A DNA stretch of 64,000 nt from Certhia americana (Eukaryota > Chordata > Aves > Passeriformes > Certhiidae). Of the stretch, positions 13,203 through 27,400 are shown in pieces; the stretch's first letter is position 1, and each line of letters begins with the position of its first letter. The position numbers were made by a program, and so were the translations under genes. The stretch is taken from positions 29,563,668 through 29,627,667 of the forward strand of contig CM031864.1 of the NCBI GenBank assembly GCA_018697195.1. Direction: 5' to 3'. The notes under the pieces were generated by a model. That model was not told where the DNA came from and did not search any database. It was given only the letters and a program-made list of their open reading frames with translations.

Positions 13203-16200
13203 TTACACCAGGGTCAGGCGCCCCATATCACGCGCCGGAGCATCACCACCGACTGGCACTTCACAGCTGCTTTGAGGTGCTGCCAGGGACTGGAGGTCTC
13301 GCCTGCCAACAAATCACAGGCATTGTGCTCCATCGCTCCCCCCTTTCTCCCCGTTAATGGCCCCTTTCTGTACCCAGGGAATGTGATTCTGCATCATCCC
13401 ATCCCTCTGCGAACCCCAGCTCCGGTCCGGGCTGGCTCCCTGCACCCACCACTGGCCACGTCCCAGCTGGGGCTCTCGGTGCTGCCTCTGCAAGACGCGA
13501 CTGAGCCCCACCTCATCCCCCCAAAAAATCATTTGGTGCATTCAAGAAAATCTCCCCCACCACAGCAGCCATAAACCAAGACACCAAAAATGTTGGTTTA
13601 TCCCCCAATTGCTGCAAAAGCATCTCCCTCCCTCTGTGTCACAGTGGTGCCCAGGGCAGTAGCACACAGCAGTTGGCACCCCAAACCCAAGGGCTGGAGC
13701 AGGTGGGGGTTTGGAAGCTCCCTGGGAGCACAAAAGCCACCGAGCCAAGCTGTTGTTCTCATTTGTTATTCAGCGTTAAGGAAATCTGCGCCGTTCCGTT
13801 CATTCTCCCGGCAGCCTCCCCATCCTGGAGGATAATTGATGCTAACGTCATTTCATTTCGGTCCAGCTGCTGGGCTCGGGAACAGATGTTTTATTGTTCC
13901 AACTGAACACACAGAACCCAAAAAATTTTTTTAAAAAGCAACAAAACTCAACTAATTTGTGTTTGTGAGTGAGGTTAGCTGCAGTTTCCTCTCGTCACAA
14001 ACGCGAGGAGGCAGAGCAGCAGCCCCAAGGAAGACCCAGGCCTCTGGAAAAGCCAAAGTTTATACATCCAATACATGATTCTACATCCCCCACCTCCAAA
14101 ATTCTGCCCTGTCCATCAGGCAGGTGCTTCCAGCAGAGAATCATTGCCTCAACGCTGAGCTGTCACCTTCAGGTGGGATGCACAGCCCTTGCATCCTCCC
14201 AGGAGCAGGGATCCACCTGGGTTTTCCACAGAGGAGCACAGCACATGCTCAAGAGCAAAGATATGCCTCTTCTCCAAAGAGAAGCCAAAATCAGGTGCAA
14301 AAATGTGCCACTGGCACGTGGATTTTTAGAGCTCAGCCTCTTGTGAAAGAGCTCATGGACAACATCCTTGGGTGATCCAGGGTGGGAGTGCTGCACTCAC
14401 AGCCATGCTGGAAATCTCCCAGGGACACACACATTGCTCCAGGAGCACAGGATGGAGGGAGGAGATCCATGCCTTGCTCTGCAGCAGGTGCAGGACAATA
14501 CCTGGAATCATAGGCTGAGCTCTCCACTGCAGCCTGAAGCATTCCTGTGAAGCTGCCACCAGGCAAGCCATGGGGCAGGTGGAAAAACCTTCCCTGCCCA
14601 CCAAAAAGAGAGATGTTTAAAATGAAAAATCTTACTGAGCAGCCAAAAAGGGAGCCCTAAACCTACGCAGCTTGACAGATGTTAAATGCTGATTTTCACT
14701 CTAGCACTAACAAACCTCCAGAGAAGAATAAAGCTTCTCCCATGCAGAAGAACTGGGAAACACTCTTTTTACAAGCTATCTGTGGAGGAGCTACCAGAAG
14801 GGCAGGTGTAGGTGTTCTCCTTGCCTCACCTGAGGAGGCACCTTTGCTGTAGGAGAGAAATTCAGCCACAGGAAGAAATAAAGGGCTCTGAAATGCCCAC
14901 GGCAAATTTTGGGGGCAATTTTCCCCTCAGGGCTGCCCACGAAGCTGACAGGAGCATCTTTTGACCTCTCCTGGTGAGTGCCACACACTTGGCAATATTT
15001 CCGTATTTTCTCCCTGTTCCACAGGAGGCAGGTGTGAGGGATTTAATCCTCAGAAGTCACAACTCATGGAATAAATTCCCTGTTCCCCCCTCAGGATACT
15101 GTACTGGAGCTGGGGCCTGGCACAGGGCTTGGAAAGCCCTTTTCTGGGCAGCAAGGTGACCACAGCAACTTGTCTTAGAAAACCAGTGGTGGAGAACTTT
15201 TCATGGTTGCAGATAGAACACCTGGACCATGAAGAGCTCTGGGCTCTGCAGCACCTGTGCAGCAAATCCAGACACCAGATGTGACTGTCCCCTTGAGAAG
15301 GGCAGTCTGGGGAAGGTTTCTGTACAGCCAAAACACAGCAAAGGGCTGGAGGTGGAAAATACCTCTTGGATCATCCACCCCTCCCAATTCAGCTGGGATA
15401 GAGTCAGTGAGTGTGGTGTGTGTGTCTCCCCCACCCCCTCCCAGTTCAGCTGACAAGTTGTTCCTGCTTCCAAACAACCTCCCTGCATCCCATCTCAGGC
15501 CCATGGATGCTTTATGCCTGGCTCCAGTTTCCCAGCTGGCACCAGCCCGTGGCCCCTGGTGTTTGAGCTCTGAGCAGGCAAGGGGAGATGTTGGAGAGGC
15601 CATCACAGCAAGCCAGAAGGATTTGGTGCCCCTGGGGAGCAGCATTGGCCCTGAGGCCACCTCGTTGGCCAGCAGAGTCCCTGTGGGTGTCCAGAGAGGT
15701 CACTGAAACCTTCAGGGGGTGACATTGTGTGGGAACATGTAGGGAAGCAAGGAACTGGCTGTAAAGCCAGAGCTGGGTCAGCTACAGGTACAGAGCCCGA
15801 GAGGAGATGTCAGAAGGAGATGTCATGGAAAATATTTACTCCGTGAGGTCAGTGCACCCTCGGCTGCTCTCTGGAGGGGATTTTGAACACAGGAGGGCAG
15901 ACGTTTCCCTTCTGCAGGAGAGAGGCCAGGGAGAGCAGGCACTTCCCTCCGCTGGGCAGATGAAAAGCACAAGTGGAAAGTTTTGTGCATAAAGCAAAGC
16001 AACTGAACCATCAGCTGCCGGCCACTGGGTGCTTGCTGTCAGGGGAAACTGTTTTGGAAAAAAAAGGGGTGGATCTCTGAGAAAAACACCTGGGGTTGGG
16101 GGTGGGGGGAAACACCAGAGGGGATGCCCCAGAGCAGAGCTGTGAGCTGGCAGTAGGACACAGGGAAGTGCAGGCATGCTCTGGGCTGTGTATAGAGGGG

Positions 16201-19200
16201 AAAAATCATCCCAAAATTGTGTGATGGCTCAAAAAAAAAGACCTCAGTCTTCACATCTGGCTGTTTCCAGCAATAAAACCAGTGCTTGACATCCTCTGCT
16301 CCTGGGGTTCAGCTCCCTCCCACAGGGATCCTCATCACAACCTTTCATGTTCAAGGTGAGGTTTGAGTGTTGGTCCTGCTAAATCCCATCAGTGTGTGCA
16401 CCTCTGGATGAAAGCAATATGTGATTGATCACACCTGGCTGCTCGGGCCACCTGAACCAGGTGAGGCCAAGAATCTGGGTGGCTCAAGCAGAGAAAATCA
16501 TCTCCCCTAGAAGATCATCAGAAAAGGCAGATATTTCACACCTCATGAGGCAGGGCTCTCAAACAAAGACTCCCAGCACATTTTGCTTGGCCTAATTCCC
16601 AGACAAAAACCTCATGCCTTAAAGCAGGGATCTTTAAGTTCTGCCCTTCCAGGAAGCATCTCTTGCCGCAATTGCTGGTTGGGTCAGCATCCCAAGGGAG
16701 AATTTTTCTCTTTATTTCAAGCTTCGATGATAAATTGATAATTTTCCCCCAAAGGGACAGTGACTCCATCACCACTCACAAATGAAAGGGGCAGGGGGGG
16801 CTTCCAGTGCTGCCAGCAGTGACTCAAGAAGTGGGACTCCAGCCCTCCTGACTCACTGTGAGCCCAAGCCCTGGTGAGATGTTTCCCTTGCATCAGTCAC
16901 TCTGGAGATGATAAAGGGACACAAAGCTATGTTTTTAAGATGTGCTGTACTGTTTTAAGCCCCCACACATTCTCCTTTTCAAGGTTTTTTCCCCCTTTTT
17001 CAGCATTTGATTCACCGTATTGCCAACTCACCACTCCACTGAGCAAGCAGGATAGGGGTGGCCTTCTCCCCACCCTCCTGCAGTTTGTCCCACTCTCATC
17101 TCAGCATCCCAGTACCCTCAGCTCCCTTAGCACAAGGGGCCTGTTGTCCCACCAGACAAATTCCCCCCAAGAGGCCCCTGTGCCACCAGTGGGGTCTCCA
17201 GCTCGGTACCACCAGACCCTCACTCCCCTGGGACTCTTCCAGGAGTGACAACAACGGGAGGGCTGTCCCCTGTCTCCTGCCTTCTCTTCCACCCAGATCC
17301 TGGCACCCACCCACCCCTCGCCCGTCGCCTCAGCCGGGCACTCTGGTGGCGGAGACACTTGAGCCCCGGCTCAGCTGTTGACTCCAGTCCATTCCCGTGG
17401 AGAGGGATGGGGATGAGGACTTGCTCCAGGCTCCAGGGTGGAATTTCACTCACTTCAGTGACCTAGTGCCTGTGGCGCGCTCTAAAAATACAAATAAAGC
17501 AGTGAGTGGCCCAAACCCAGCCCGTGTCCTGCAGAGGGTTGCTCGGCCAGGCCCTACCTCCCTGGCTGAAAGAAATTAAGCTCAAGGCTGAAAATTAGGG
17601 CAGATTTTAGGAAACCTGGATGTGGGCTCAGGAGTGGGAAGGTTCTGCGTGCCCCTCACGCTCCCTGCTTTGCTAAGCCAGACCAGCCAAGCTCATCCTA
17701 TCTCCCGGGGTCCTCCCAGCCCTCTGACCACCCCGTTGCCCCTCTCATCCTGCAGCAGCCAGGCCAGGCTGGGTGCAGGGGACACAGCAGGGACACAGCC
17801 GTGGGGATCACACCCCCACCCACCACGATCACCACACATCCCCCATGGTGTCCTTGCCCTCCAGCCACTTCAGACAAGCCCCCAAAGTGGCAGCAGGAGC
17901 TTTTCTGTCCCATCCTCACCTGTTTGACTTTATGCTCCACAGCAACAAATTTCACCCCTATTCCTTCCTCCCCAGGTCTCCCCTTCCTCCTTCTTGGGGT
18001 CAGCCATACTCAGGGCCCACATGGATGTCATTAAGAGAAACCACCCCTGAGCCTGACACTGATTTAATTAATGTGATTGCAAAACCCCTTCCCACCCTGC
18101 TCCCATCACTTGTGGGGGACCAGGCGCTCACCCTACCTTCGTCCCCTTGCATGTTCCAGGGACAGGCAGCCCAAGGGGACAGCAGACTGCAAAGGGCATG
18201 GTTCCCCTGCACCCAGCAGTGAGCAAGTTCTCCCGGGGGGCAGGGGAGTGGGGCAGAAAGCCATGGGGAGCTGTGTTTTGGTGGGCAGGCAGATGAGGAG
18301 CTGCTGGAGGCAGCCCAGGGGAGTGGTGTTATCCGTGAACAGGGGCAGGATGTCACCCACAGCCGGGCTGGGGAAGGGCAGTGTGGGGGAGAGGTTTGTC
18401 CCTGGCCAAGGGGCTGTTCCTGGCTTTGGGAGAGGGTTTGGAGCCAGGCTGCACATGAGGAATAGCCACACACTCTGACATGGAGAATCTTCCCTGTCCC
18501 CAGGCTCCCAGTGAGAGCTCCCCCTGCCATTCCCATCTCTCCTGTCCCCCCTCGGTGACACCCCCTGTCCTGGGACACGCTGTCCCATGTGCTGCCACCC
18601 CGGGAAAGCCACCAGGCGAGTGAAGTCCTCGGGCAGGCAGCAGCTGATGCAGGGACCCAGTTGGGTTACAGGCCAGTGGTTGTCTCATGTTTAGCAGCTC
18701 CCGGCTCCGGATCCCGTGCCGGAGGATTCCTGGAAGCAGGAGGTGATTTCACAGCCCTCCCTGTGCCGCAGAACATGCAGGTTATGCCAAAAGCACAACT
18801 CCTCACGTGGCTGCTGCCGATATTTCCCAGGCAGCTGGCAGGGAGCAGCCACCCCCTTCCTTGCTCCCCTCCTCCTCCTGCCTTGCTGATCCTTTCCTTT
18901 TTTAAAATTCTCCTTCCCCTCCTCTTGGCTCTGATTTTTCTTAATTTAAAGGCATGCCAGAGATGCTGGAGGTCTCCAGTCTTCCAAGGGGATGGGTAAA
19001 TCCTGAGTTTCCTCCAGTCCTGTGCTGTGAGGCTGCTCAGGTGACACCAGAGCCCCAGGCAGCCACTCCCAGGTGCAATAAAGGAATAAAATCCTGGAGT
19101 CCAGACTCCCTAAATTGTTTTTGGAACTCTTACCTGAGCAGGGAAACAGGGTGTGAGTCTGACCATCACTTGCAAACCCAGGCATTAGGATAGCAAGCCC

Positions 19201-22200
19201 CATGCTTGCTTATGCTCTCTTTTTCCAAGCCCCTCCATGCCTCTGATCCCAGCAGGGCAGGCCAGAGGGAAATGAATCCTTGCAGATGCTGCTCCAAAGC
19301 TCTCCTCAATCCATGTGCCCTGTTTGCCGATGCTCTGGGATCTCATAACTGGCATCAAGCAATGAACCACACCGTGGCCAGGCCCAGCCCAGCCCTGTCT
19401 TTACAGCCCAGTATAAATCATTTGTTGTCCCTCCCTTTTGGGAACAGCATCACCCACAGCTGGCTTTACCTGGTGCCCTACCTGAATTACCCCCATGACC
19501 TCCAGCATCATGTCCAGCACCTCCTCAGGACTCCTGAGCTATTTTCTCTCTGATTCACTTTAAATACATCCCGAGACAGATTGTTTACATCTCTCAGATG
19601 GTGTGTGTGTGTCCAAATCTTTCTATTTTTATTCCAGATTTCAATTTGAGATAGACTGGAAGCTATCCTGAGTTGCCATTAGGGCAAAAGTCTCCCTGGG
19701 ATATTGTTACACATTCAGGAAGGCAAACCATAATGTCTAATCTTGCAAAAACCCCAGAAGCTTTTGTCGAGACACCTGCACAATTCCTTCATGGCAAATG
19801 AAACAGCTTCAAACTGCCAGTTAACTTAAACCTCCTGGGCTTTTTTTCTGGTGTGCATTTTCCCCTGTTAAAAAAAAAAGAGCCAAACAAAGCACCTTTG
19901 CTACCCAGTGAAAAATTCAGTCTGGGCAAAGGTAAAAAAAAAAGCTTTGTAAATAAATGGTTGGTTTTGCAAAGGGTCAGGACAGCACCCACCCCCTTGG
20001 GTGTGCTCTGGAGTGTGGGTGGCCACTAGTGCTGCATGAAAATGAGAGGAAAGCAGAAAGGGAAGGATGTGGGAAGGAGGAGCAGTCAGCTCCTGCAGGA
20101 CTGCAGAGAAATGCCATGAGCACCCTCAAATTTCAGGTGACCACTCCCAACACTCAGCACTGCTGCCACATGGAGATGGCTCAGCCTTGACACCATGCAG
20201 AGTCTGGATCCCCATCCCACACACTGTCCCTGCCTTTCCAGCACAGGGACAGCATGGGAGGGCCCCCAGGCTGATGTCATGGGTGTGAGTAATCCCAGCA
20301 CAGGCTTTGGGATGAGGATCCCTCCCTGTGACCTCCTCAGACACCCCCAGCTCCTCTGTGGGCTCTGTCTCACTGTCACATCCGTGTGCTGTCCTCCTCC
20401 TCCTCTACCACCTCCCTCCCACCTTCCTTTAATTGCCAGTATCATGGAAGCCCTGGCAAAACTCCAATTAGCAGCCAGGCCCCTGTCAGCACCTATTATC
20501 TCCTGTGCTGGCCCTGTCCTTAGTGAGCTGCTTCAAAATAAAGGCAGAAGGACGTTGCCCTTGGACAGGAGGAATTTTCCACTGGGTGGGTACAGCCAAC
20601 CTGGGTCATGGGATGCAGTGCCCTGGCTTGCATCACCCACCAGCACCCTGAGAGGCAGCTGTGCCCATGGGCAGCCCCTTCCTGTGCTGCCCAAATCCCA
20701 GGGGATTGCCCAAAAATAGGCACCTTTCATCTGAACCTGAAACACTCCCCTCCCCTGATTCCAAGGGGGATAGGCTTCAATCTCCAGATTCATCCCACAG
20801 CAGCTCCCTTCAGGATCACTCAGCATGACCTTCGTGGATGAGGTGGTTCCATGCTGACCCCTGTCCCTGGGCAGGGGACAGGACTGAGCAGGGCATGTGT
20901 CTCTGTCCCATCAAGCTGCCTGCAGGGATTTTAGCAGAGTCCAGCCCTGCTGGTGATGCTCAGGAGGAAATGATGAGGAACAAGAGGTGCTTGAGGGGGA
21001 GAAGATGGGGACTGAGGGCTCCTTGAGGATGCAGACACATCTGAGAGGGAAGGCATCCTCACCTTTCCTGGTGGGTCATTTCCTCCCTGCAGCACACAGC
21101 ACTCTCAAGCTGTTTCAAACCAGCTGAACAGCTGGCAGGGCACCCAAACTGCTTCCCTTGGCCACAGGCAGTGGGATCCAGAGGGTGTCCAGGGCAAAAA
21201 ACCACTGCCCACCCCTCTCCTGGCTGGCAACCAGCTGTCTCCAGCTCCCTGCCACTCCACATGTGGAAGGGAAACATCAGGAAGGGACACACTGGGCAGT
21301 TCCCCTCTGCACATCTGGGAATTGAGAGCACTGCTTCATTGTGCTGGGGCAGGGAGGGTTTTGCTGGTGTTATTATTCCAAGCTGGCCCAGAGTCCAAGG
21401 GAAACAAAAGCTTCTTCCTTGCCAAAGGGAGGGCTGGCTGGAGGCAGCCACAGGAGACGAGGGCTGGGCTATTCCCTGGGCTCCTAAACGCTGCATTTTG
21501 ATGTTTAAATTTAGCCCTAGATTGAAGTTGTGCAGACATGAGCCCTTCTGGAGAGCCAGCAGCCTGGCCAGCATCAACATGAACTTCATGTGTGCCCTTC
21601 CTTCGCTGCAAGCTCAGCCCCTGAGCCTCCAGCCCCTAGATGTGCTCCACGGGACAGATTCCTGCCAGAGAAACACCCCAGACATGCTCTGGAGAGCAGC
21701 AACAGCTGGGCAAGGCAGCCTGGATGGAATAACAGCTCTTTTGGCCATCCAAACTGCAGCAAGACAAAGGAAGATGCTTGCAAGTTTCTGCTCTCCTCGT
21801 TAAACAGATGACAGAGAGCACTTTCCAGCAGTGTGAGACATCAGATGTTGAGATCTCTGGCCACGCCCTGTGTCACCTGCCTCTTTCCTGGGGCATAGAA
21901 AGTCCTTATGGCTTGTGGTCTCTCCTACTTTGGGATGCCAGTCCTCTCCTGGGAAGGGAGCCAAGCCCTCGCTTCCATTTCATCACCAGGATCCATCACC
22001 CCCACCTCACTGCAAAGCACAGCAAACAGCCTCAAGGCAAAAAAAAAGGTGCTCACAGCAACCCCCCCCCCCACATGTAGACCCCCAGACAGGAGAGGTA
22101 CTGAGTTTTTACCTCCCAGATCCATAATTGAAAGGTTCCAGACAGAAGTTCTTTCCATGATGATCAATCACACCACCTGGAAAGGGGGGAATGGGTCAGA

Positions 22201-23426
22201 ACCTGCCAAAAGCTGTCACCCCCCTGCAGCTGAGCTCTATGGCCTCTGCCTGAGCTGGCCACTGGATCAAAATGGGCAAATGAGGAATCAGGAGGAAAGC
22301 TGTTTATTTGCTGGGGCTCTGCAAACAATTCATGTGGCCTTGTCCTCTGGATGAACCTGGTTTGATAAGGATCCTATTCATATTCCAGTAATTCCTGGTG
22401 AACAGAAAGTTGAGTGCACATGAGCCACCCTGCTCTTTTCTGCGAGGGAAATGTGTCTGCTGGCTCAGACCCCTGGGAGAGGAGAGGTGCTCCAAGCTTC
22501 TGAGGCTTTTCTGCACAAATCCTGTGTTGTGTTAAAAGCAGACTGTAAATAAGGTGGAAGGGAGAGGGGTGGTGGAGAAGAATCACTAGCTGAAGAGACA
22601 ACCTGGCATTCAAACGGATAGGAATATCACACTAGATCTTTAGGATGAACGGAATTGGTGATTCTTTCATACACGGAGTAGTAGGATAATGAAAACAGCT
22701 GAATACCCAATTTCACGGCTTATTAAAATCCTGGGGAAGATGATCCTGTCTCTGCACACAGCTCCCTAGGGATGAACTGTGTTTCACTGCTCTTGGGAGG
22801 GTCCAAATGCTACAGGGATGCACAGAAAGCTTTGGGCACAGCAGGAAACACAAAGGTAGCTTTGGCTGGGGTATCTCACCCTTCTTTTTTCCTAAACACT
22901 AATTCAGATTGGAAGATAAATACATAACACTCACAGAAATGCATGCTCCTCTCCAGGAAAGAGAACTGCAAGCCCACACAGCCATGCACAAGCTGGGAAG
23001 AGCAGAAATGCTGACAGCTTTGTGCTGGAAAGCTTTTCCCCATGACAAAGACAACCTGGTGCCAGTGTAAGGAGAATTAAATGGTTTCAGTGAGTGGCTT
23101 AAGTACAGGTTTTGCAAAGCCTGTGGCTCATTGAGGAAGAGGAGTGGAAAGAAGACACTGCCAAGGGAATCGTGACATAGACATAATCAAGCTTAGTTTC
23201 TTTGCTGAATCTTGGAGTGATCCTGAAGATCTGGGGAGTACATGTCACCTCAATTTGCATCAGCTCAGTGGCTCCTACAATCCCCATCTTTTCCTTTGCA
23301 AATGCTTTTCCTTTTAGCCACTTTAATTGCCATTCTCTTCTCCCTGACCACTCAGTGCTGCCAGAAATGCTCATACCTGCAGATTGAAAAGGGAGTCTGC
23401 TCCAAAAAAGCAGCTCTGGAAGAGTT

Positions 23427-23452
23427 GGGGGGGGGGGGGGGGGGGGGGGGGG
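23427..23452 (+). repeat. 26-base G homopolymer
   Basis: Uninterrupted G run, seen directly. Could form G-quadruplex structures; length is likely unstable and error-prone in sequencing. Confidence 0.95.
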
Positions 23453-23604
23453 TGGAGTGTTGATCTCCATGACCTGAGCCCACAGCTGTGTCAGCTCTGC
23501 AGTGCTGCTGAGGGATAATTGGGAATGCTGCCACCAAAGGTGGGTGCTCAGGTGGGAAACACATCCAAGTTTCATTGGGATTTTTTCCCTGTAGAGACTG
23601 CACC

Positions 23605-23726
23605 AAGCCTGCCAAGAAGCATTTGGACAACACTTGGGCACAGGGTGGGATTTCTGATCTGTCCTGTGCATGGACAGGAGTTAGGCTCCATGATCCTCCT
23701 CAGGATATTCTGTGATTCTGTGTTTC
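23605..23726 (+). mobile_element. CR1 LINE, 3' end
   Basis: TTTGGACAACACTTGGGCACA, CCTGTGCATGGACAGGAGTT and a terminal ATTCTGTGATTCTGTG repeat mark a CR1 3' end. Confidence 0.85.
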
Positions 23727-24399
23727 CCCAGGATGGGCTGTGCTTGGAGAGGAACTTGGTGGTCAAACCCCTGTGATAAACCCAAAAGGAGAATCAGCAA
23801 CCTGCAAGCATAACAAGAACAATTTGCAGTTTTTATTGCCCCAAATCACGTCTTTGCTTTTGTTTTCAAGGAACCCCTGGTACTTTTGCAAGGACTTATT
23901 TGACAGAAAAAGGAAAGTGCTGCTGGACTCAAGCTCTGTTCTGCAGCTGCAAAGTGCCACCCCCTCTCACTTATCTGTGTTTGTACAAATACACACAACA
24001 CCTGGGTTTGTACCACCCTGCTGATTTCTAGGCAAGTCTTCATGGGAACAGCCCTCCCCTGGACACCCTCTGGTTTCACAAGTGCCCAAGAACTTTCTAA
24101 ACAACTCACAGAAACCAGGGAAAATGCAATTGAAATGAGCAAAGGCAATCAGCTGGGGGAAAAAAAAAATAAAATCACACGCACACAGAGCCACATGCCT
24201 CGAGCTCTTCCCGTGGGGAAGGGGAGGCAGAAAGCCAACAGTGACTGTGTCCCATCCGTGGGGATGCTGCTTGGGAAGCTGGGAGGGCAGTCCAGCACTG
24301 CCTGCTGCCTCCAATCACACCGCTGGCAGCTCTCGTTGCTATGGCCCTCAGGTCTGAAACTTTGGAAATTAGGTAAAAGGTCTAAACACGAAACTTTTT

Positions 24400-24446
24400 T
24401 CTTTCTTTCTATTTTTTTTTTTTTAATTCTTTTTTTTTTTTTTTTT
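24400..24446 (+). repeat. T-rich low-complexity tract
   Basis: TTTC units followed by long T runs. Confidence 0.9.
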
Positions 24447-27400
24447 GCCTCCTCCCCCTCCGCAGTGGTGCCCCTTGCCTAGCACAATCCCTCTTCCTGC
24501 TGAGCCCGAGGAGGAAAGCAGCTGGGATGGAGAATTAACTCTCGCAGTCCCAGGGGTTTTCCGATCAGGAGCAGCGATGTGAGACACAAACGGTATCCCA
24601 GGGGAGGGGGAATGTGCCAGCAGATCGAGATTCCCACCTGCCCTGCGGGAGGGGGCCGATGGAGGCGTGCAGGGATTCATCCTCTCCTCCCCCAGCAAGG
24701 GCGTGGAGTTAAAGTGGGTGTCACGCTGGTGTAACGAGCAGCTGGGAGATCCCAAAGGACGGGATTTTTCCATTCCCTGGGTGGAATTTGACATTTTTTA
24801 AGGGTGCTAGACCCGGAGAGGTCCATCTCCTCCCATTCCAGAGGAGAGGATACAGTGCACACACACTTTCCCTTCATCCCGGCGAGGGGGTGGCCCTGCA
24901 CGGCACAGCTTGGTTTGGCAAAGGCATCTCTGGAGGACAGAAGTGATGCTGAGCTGGCACTGTCCCCACCCACCAGGGACCGCCGCAGTGCCACTCGCCC
25001 TGTCCCCGGAGGAATCCTTTCTGTTCCCACTCCCTCGGTGCCATTCCCGCACCCTCCTGCCCACCAGGGTCACCCCTGGCAGACCTCGAGGGGTACACCG
25101 AGGTGGGCTGGGACCAGTTTCAGCAGTTACCCCATCCGAGCCCCTTTTATGCTGCTGCCAGGAGAGAGGTTGCTTTTCCAGGTGAGAGAGCAACTACCCC
25201 AAATTCCAGCTCCGGGAAGCTCTTGGCTGCTTAGCCAAACCTCGGGAGCGAGCCAGGCACCTCACTGGCTTGGGGCCAGCTCTGCAGGGCAGGGGAACAG
25301 CCACAAAGGTGGCTTTGTTCCTCCTGGCTGCTCGCTGCTTCACCCCAGCCCTGCTGTGACACCTACGAGGTGGAGTCGTCTTTCCACAAAAAATCTCCAT
25401 CAGCGTTTCCCAGATGCTGCATCACCACAGCCGGGTCAGGCTCATCCCCCCTCCCGCCTTTCCCCAGGAAAATTCCAGGCCAGGAACGATCCAGGCGGGG
25501 TTCGGCTGAGATCTGCTCCACCAGGTGTTTGCACTAATCCCTCTTGGAGCTGATTCCCATCCCCACCTCTGCCTGGCTCCCTAGAACTCACCTCCCACCC
25601 AGTACGGCAGGGTGCAGAGTTGTGAAAAGCACTTCACACGTTTTCTCTTTCAGAATCACAGAACCTTCCAGCTTTGTCTGCTCAAGAAAGTTAAGGTGGA
25701 TAAACTACAGGTGTTAAGTCCTGCAGGGAAAGGAATTATTCTCTAGCAGAACAGCTGGACAAAGCAATGCTGGCCCAAACCCACCTCAGGTCTGAGATGG
25801 AGAAAGAAGTCTCCAAACCAGGGCCTGGCCAGGAGCATTGCTGGTTTGGAGCTGGCCACGTCTCTGCTCACACGTCTTGTTTTCTTTTCCTTGTGCCAGA
25901 AGGTGAACTGTTGTTTCCCAGTGATCCCAGTGTCTAACAATGTTTTGCCTCTCCTGACAAATGCTGCCTTGCCCATTGCCCCAAATCAGCCCAGCAGGCA
26001 CTGGGCAGCACTGCTACAATCCCTCCTCCTGAAGCTAATCCCATGAACAAATGAATCTCCATTTGGCACAGCAGTTACAGTTAGGGACAGCAAAATATGA
26101 CCACTTTTAGAATATTATCCTGTTCTTTGTTCATGGTCTCAAATCCATGCTTAGAAAAATCCCACCTGGAAAAAGAGAAAATACCCTTGGATATTAAGCA
26201 CCTGCAGCTCCTATAAAACATCAGCTGGGACCACAGAAAAAGAAAGTAGAGTCTTTTTGATGAGGAATTTGCTGCCTGGATCGTGCTTGGCTGCTCGCAG
26301 CACTGTTGGGTGGTTTGGGCACAGCGAGCTCGGCTGGGATGAAAGCTCAAGCCTGTCCCACCAGAAAGGGCTCCCAGGACAACCCAGCTCCTGCCCATTC
26401 CCATTCCTGTCCCAGAAGAGCAGCGGGAGCCAAGCCAGGATCCACCAGGCTCATCCACTATGTGGCTGTTAGATCCCAGGCTTCTCTGGCACTCTGGGAA
26501 CAGCAATAACCATTTTCCCTGCAAACTGTTTTGGATCCCGGTGTATTCAGGATGCTAAAAACGTGCATCCTATGCCTTGCTTCTGCTTCTAAATACAGAG
26601 CTGCTTTGCAGCACAATGTTCTGCCTCACCACCTGCGACACAGCACCAGACTAAACAAAAATGCCAAAAAACAACCCACAGAAAATCCAGACCTGAGGGG
26701 CCTGACCTTGCTGTGGCAACTGTGAGACCGATTTCCAGGATGGCAGTGGGAAGCAGGAGGTGTGCAAAATAATGTTCCTCCCAATCTCTGCCAGGGGAAA
26801 GAGTTGGGAAGGATGCAGGGTGGAGTAAAAATTAATGAGGTGTCTTCCCCTCCTCCCATTCTATCTTGCGTTTAATGGTTGGAAAGCGATCAGCAGATGT
26901 CAACAGTGCTGGAAAAGCAGATCCATGCAAGGGAGCCATGAGCCCAGGACACCCAAATGAACCCAAGGATGGAGCAGAAACACGCAAGACAATAAGTCCT
27001 GGTTGAGAACAACCGAGTCAGGCAGCAAAAGCCATCTGGGGGCATAATTTATTCCATGTCCCGGTCTCCAGATCACTGCTCTCATTTGCTGCTGTGTTGA
27101 GGACACATCCACGTGTCTGTGGTGGAGCCACCTCAATCCCTGCAGATTTGGCAAGCTGGAAACAGCCAGCACAGGTACTGGGAACAGCACAGGCAGGACA
27201 GAGGCTTTTGTTTATTCAATGAAGGGTGGAGGGAGGTGCAAAGCAAGGGGAAATCATTGATAGGTAGAGGGAGGATGGAGCTCTGGCAGCAAAGGTCCCC
27301 TCAGGACTAAGAACCAGATCTCTGGAAGGGAGAGAAAACAAAAGACAAAAAAACTCAAACCAGAAACTCGCCCCAAAAATAAAAATAAAATTAGGTTTTT

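Noticed and set aside
21171..21803. 210-codon open frame, plus strand
   Set aside because: No motif or family resemblance; mixed composition of translated non-coding DNA.
24804..25553. 249-codon open frame, plus strand
   Set aside because: Pro/Ser-rich with no domain, no splice context and no recognisable family; GC-rich DNA explains it.
25652..25672. Possible reverse CR1 end (AGAATCACAGAACC)
   Set aside because: Only the first dozen bases resemble CR1; the following sequence does not.
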